This document shows, in pieces, positions 7,110-8,391 of a stretch of DNA of 8,391 bases. The stretch is from positions 1-8,391 of the forward strand of contig JAGGWO010000247.1 in assembly GCA_021157485.1 (NCBI GenBank), read 5' to 3'. Below the pieces are notes generated by a model that was not told the origin of the DNA, did not search any database, and worked only from the letters and a program-made list of their open reading frames with translations. The DNA is from Sulfurimonas sp. Lineage in GTDB: Bacteria > Campylobacterota > Campylobacteria > Campylobacterales > Sulfurimonadaceae. The number at the start of each line of letters is the position of its first letter. Positions within the stretch are counted from its first letter, which is position 1. Both the position numbers and the translations under genes were made by a program.

Positions 7110-7143
7110 AAAATTCCTTAAGTGGTAAAATTTTATGAAATTA
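7101..7143. repeat. Perfect 15-bp inverted repeat over the cytochrome start codon and -10 region
   Basis: The arm TAATTTCATAAAATT (7101-7115) is the exact reverse complement of AATTTTATGAAATTA (7129-7143), with a 13-base spacer (7116-7128). On the cytochrome strand the downstream arm contains the ATG and the next two codons, the upstream arm overlaps the last four bases of the predicted -10 box, and the spacer holds most of the ribosome-binding site. I paired it base by base: all 15 positions match and the match ends at both sides. It could be a protein-binding operator or, if transcription starts further upstream, an RNA hairpin that hides the start codon. Confidence 0.85.
7115..7120 (-). 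promoter_or_regulatory. Ribosome-binding site of the cytochrome gene (TAAGGA)
   Basis: TAAGGA on the minus strand matches six bases of the canonical site and ends five bases before the ATG at 7109. It supports this start and lies almost wholly in the spacer of the 15-bp inverted repeat. Confidence 0.75.
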
Positions 7144-7148
7144 TAGCA
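7140..7148 (-). promoter_or_regulatory. Predicted sigma70 extended -10 promoter of the cytochrome gene (TGCTATAAT)
   Basis: Read on the minus strand, 7148 to 7140 is TGCTATAAT, a perfect TATAAT with the TGn extension. No convincing -35 box is seen, but the upstream 25 bases are AT-rich, as is usual for Campylobacterota housekeeping promoters. Transcription would begin near 7133, giving a leader of about 24 bases. No clear terminator separates it from the upstream nhaA gene, so read-through from nhaA is also possible. Confidence 0.6.
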
Positions 7149-7176
7149 AGGATTACTTATACAAATATATTTTATT

Positions 7177-7185
7177 TGCTATAGT
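7177..7185 (+). promoter_or_regulatory. Possible opposite-facing extended -10 (TGCTATAGT)
   Basis: TGCTATAGT on the plus strand mirrors the cytochrome promoter: TATAGCAA (7142-7149) and TTGCTATA (7176-7183) are an exact 8-bp inverted repeat. If active it would transcribe rightwards from about 7192, antisense to the 3' end of nhaA. There is no gene in that direction within the window, so this is a weak call resting on the -10 match alone. Confidence 0.25.
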
Positions 7186-7189
7186 TATC

Positions 7190-8391
7190 TTATGAAGATT
7201 TTTCACTTTTTGCAATAAATCTTAGCCAGAAGTATCCAAAAAGTCCTGCAAATAGCGATGCTGCTAAAATTCCGACTTTTGCTTGAAAAATGAGAGCGTC
7301 ATTTCCTAAAAATGCTAAATCTGCTACGAAGATAGACATAGTAAAACCAATACCACCAAGAAACGCAACACCAAAGAGTTGACTCATACTACTTCCCTCT
7401 GGAAGTTTAGCAATACCAAGTTTTATAGCAAGCCAAGCAACACCTGCAATTCCCACAACTTTTCCGAGGATTAATCCAGCGATAATTCCAAGTGAAACAG
7501 GTTGTGCAATAGTAGTCCCAATAGATGAAAAATCAATAGATATCCCTGCGTTTGCTAGGGCAAAAAGAGGGATGATGATGAGTGCAACAGGAAGGTGTAG
7601 GTCATGTTCTAATCTTGCAGCGGGAGTACCAACTGCATCAATTCTATCTTTGATATTTAGTAGAAGTGCTTTTTGTCTCTCATGCATCATATGATCAGTG
7701 GCTATGGGATAGCTATCGTACTCATCTAAGATATTTCGAGTGCTCATACTAAAATCGATAGGAGCTTGTTTTGGTTTAGAAGGTATAGCCATTGCCGCGA
7801 TAACACCAGCGATTGTAGCGTGAATACCAGATTCAAGCATAAAAAACCACATAAACAGACCAACAATAAAGTAAGGTAAAATCATATGGATACCAACACG
7901 GTTAAATACAACCATAACTACAAAAGAGAGACCTGCTAAACCTAAAGGTAACATATTTATTTGATCTGTGTAAAAAACAGCGATAACAATTACAGCACCA
8001 AGGTCATCCACGATAGCAAGAGCAACTAAAAATGTCACTAGTGCAGGTGAAACGCGGTTTCCTAGAAGAACAAGAGCCGAAATAGCAAAGGCGATATCTG
8101 TAGCCATTGGGATTCCCCAGCCTCCAGCACCTTCTCCACCAGCATTTATACTATAATAGATAAGAGCAGGTAAAACCATACCACCGATGGCTGCAAGAAT
8201 TGGTAAAATTGCAACTTTGATGTTTGAAAGCTCACCAACTAATATTTCACGTTTTATCTCCAGTCCGATTATAAAAAAGAAGATAGCCATTAGTCCGTCG
8301 TTAATCCAGTGGTGTATCGTATGCTCAAGGTGCCAATCTCCTACAGCTAAATCTATTTTTGTATGAAAAAAGTGAGTGTATGTTTCTGTAA
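7190..8391 (-). CDS. nhaA: Na+/H+ antiporter NhaA (N-terminus cut by window edge)
   Basis: Inner-membrane antiporter that exports Na+ (or Li+) in exchange for protons. The frame stays open to the right edge: 33 further codons upstream of the Met at 8290 read through GDWHLEHTIHHWINDGL, a typical NhaA N-terminal sequence, so that Met is internal and the true start lies outside. The visible 399 residues include the GLEIKRE motif and, counted from the Met at 8290, the key residues Asp65 (ATDIAFA), Asp95/Asp96 (IVDDLGA) and Lys277 (LGKVVGI), matching E. coli Asp133, Asp163/Asp164 and Lys300. The LFALANAG and GIGFTMSIF motifs and about ten hydrophobic helices are also present. A hydrophilic loop at about 170-232, rich in charged residues, is longer than in E. 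coli NhaA. The gene is upstream of and in the same direction as the cytochrome gene, 80 bases apart. Confidence 0.96.
   Translation of the reverse strand, partial: TETYTHFFHTKIDLAVGDWHLEHTIHHWINDGLMAIFFFIIGLEIKREILVGELSNIKVAILPILAAIGGMVLPALIYYSINAGGEGAGGWGIPMATDIAFAISALVLLGNRVSPALVTFLVALAIVDDLGAVIVIAVFYTDQINMLPLGLAGLSFVVMVVFNRVGIHMILPYFIVGLFMWFFMLESGIHATIAGVIAAMAIPSKPKQAPIDFSMSTRNILDEYDSYPIATDHMMHERQKALLLNIKDRIDAVGTPAARLEHDLHLPVALIIIPLFALANAGISIDFSSIGTTIAQPVSLGIIAGLILGKVVGIAGVAWLAIKLGIAKLPEGSSMSQLFGVAFLGGIGFTMSIFVADLAFLGNDALIFQAKVGILAASLFAGLFGYFWLRFIAKSEKSS

Noticed and set aside
7162..7178. CAAATA/TATTTG hairpin downstream of nhaA as a terminator
   Set aside because: The 6-bp A-T-rich stem is not followed by a T run and sits in AT-rich promoter DNA where such pairs are expected.

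Overview
The window looks like chromosomal DNA of a low-GC member of the Campylobacterota, most like Sulfurimonas or a near relative. This is inferred from the AT-rich coding style, tightly packed overlapping genes, a sensor kinase with periplasmic binding-protein domains, a multiheme cytochrome c and the NhaA sequence. It could not be checked by a database search. There are six protein genes and almost no spacer: the only gap over 10 bases is 80 bp. I saw no rRNA, tRNA, CRISPR array or mobile element.

Plus strand, 1-6003: four genes run head to tail with overlaps or tiny gaps and are probably one transcription unit. They are (i) the C-terminal part of an enolase-superfamily dipeptide epimerase cut by the window edge, (ii) a 1069-residue membrane sensor histidine kinase whose periplasmic part carries two different substrate-binding-protein domains (NMT1/THI5-like, then SBP_bac_3-like), (iii) a response regulator with a GGDEF diguanylate cyclase output, overlapping the kinase gene by 4 bases, and (iv) pyruvate kinase, 6 bases further on. 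The kinase and regulator form an obvious pair: periplasmic ligand, histidine phosphorylation, REC phosphorylation, then c-di-GMP synthesis.

Minus strand, 6000-8391: a periplasmic pentaheme cytochrome c converges on pyruvate kinase so tightly that the two stop codons share the palindrome TTAA. Upstream of it lies nhaA (Na+/H+ antiporter), whose N-terminus is cut by the right edge. The 80-bp gap between them is the most structured non-coding DNA here. It holds a perfect extended -10 promoter for the cytochrome, most of a perfect 15-bp inverted repeat spanning the -10 region and the cytochrome start codon, and a second, opposite-facing -10-like sequence.

The most interesting points are the dual-ligand sensor/diguanylate cyclase pair with an unassigned C-terminal tail on the kinase, and the inverted repeat over the cytochrome promoter and start codon. 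Nothing here amounts to a clearly new defence or mobile system.
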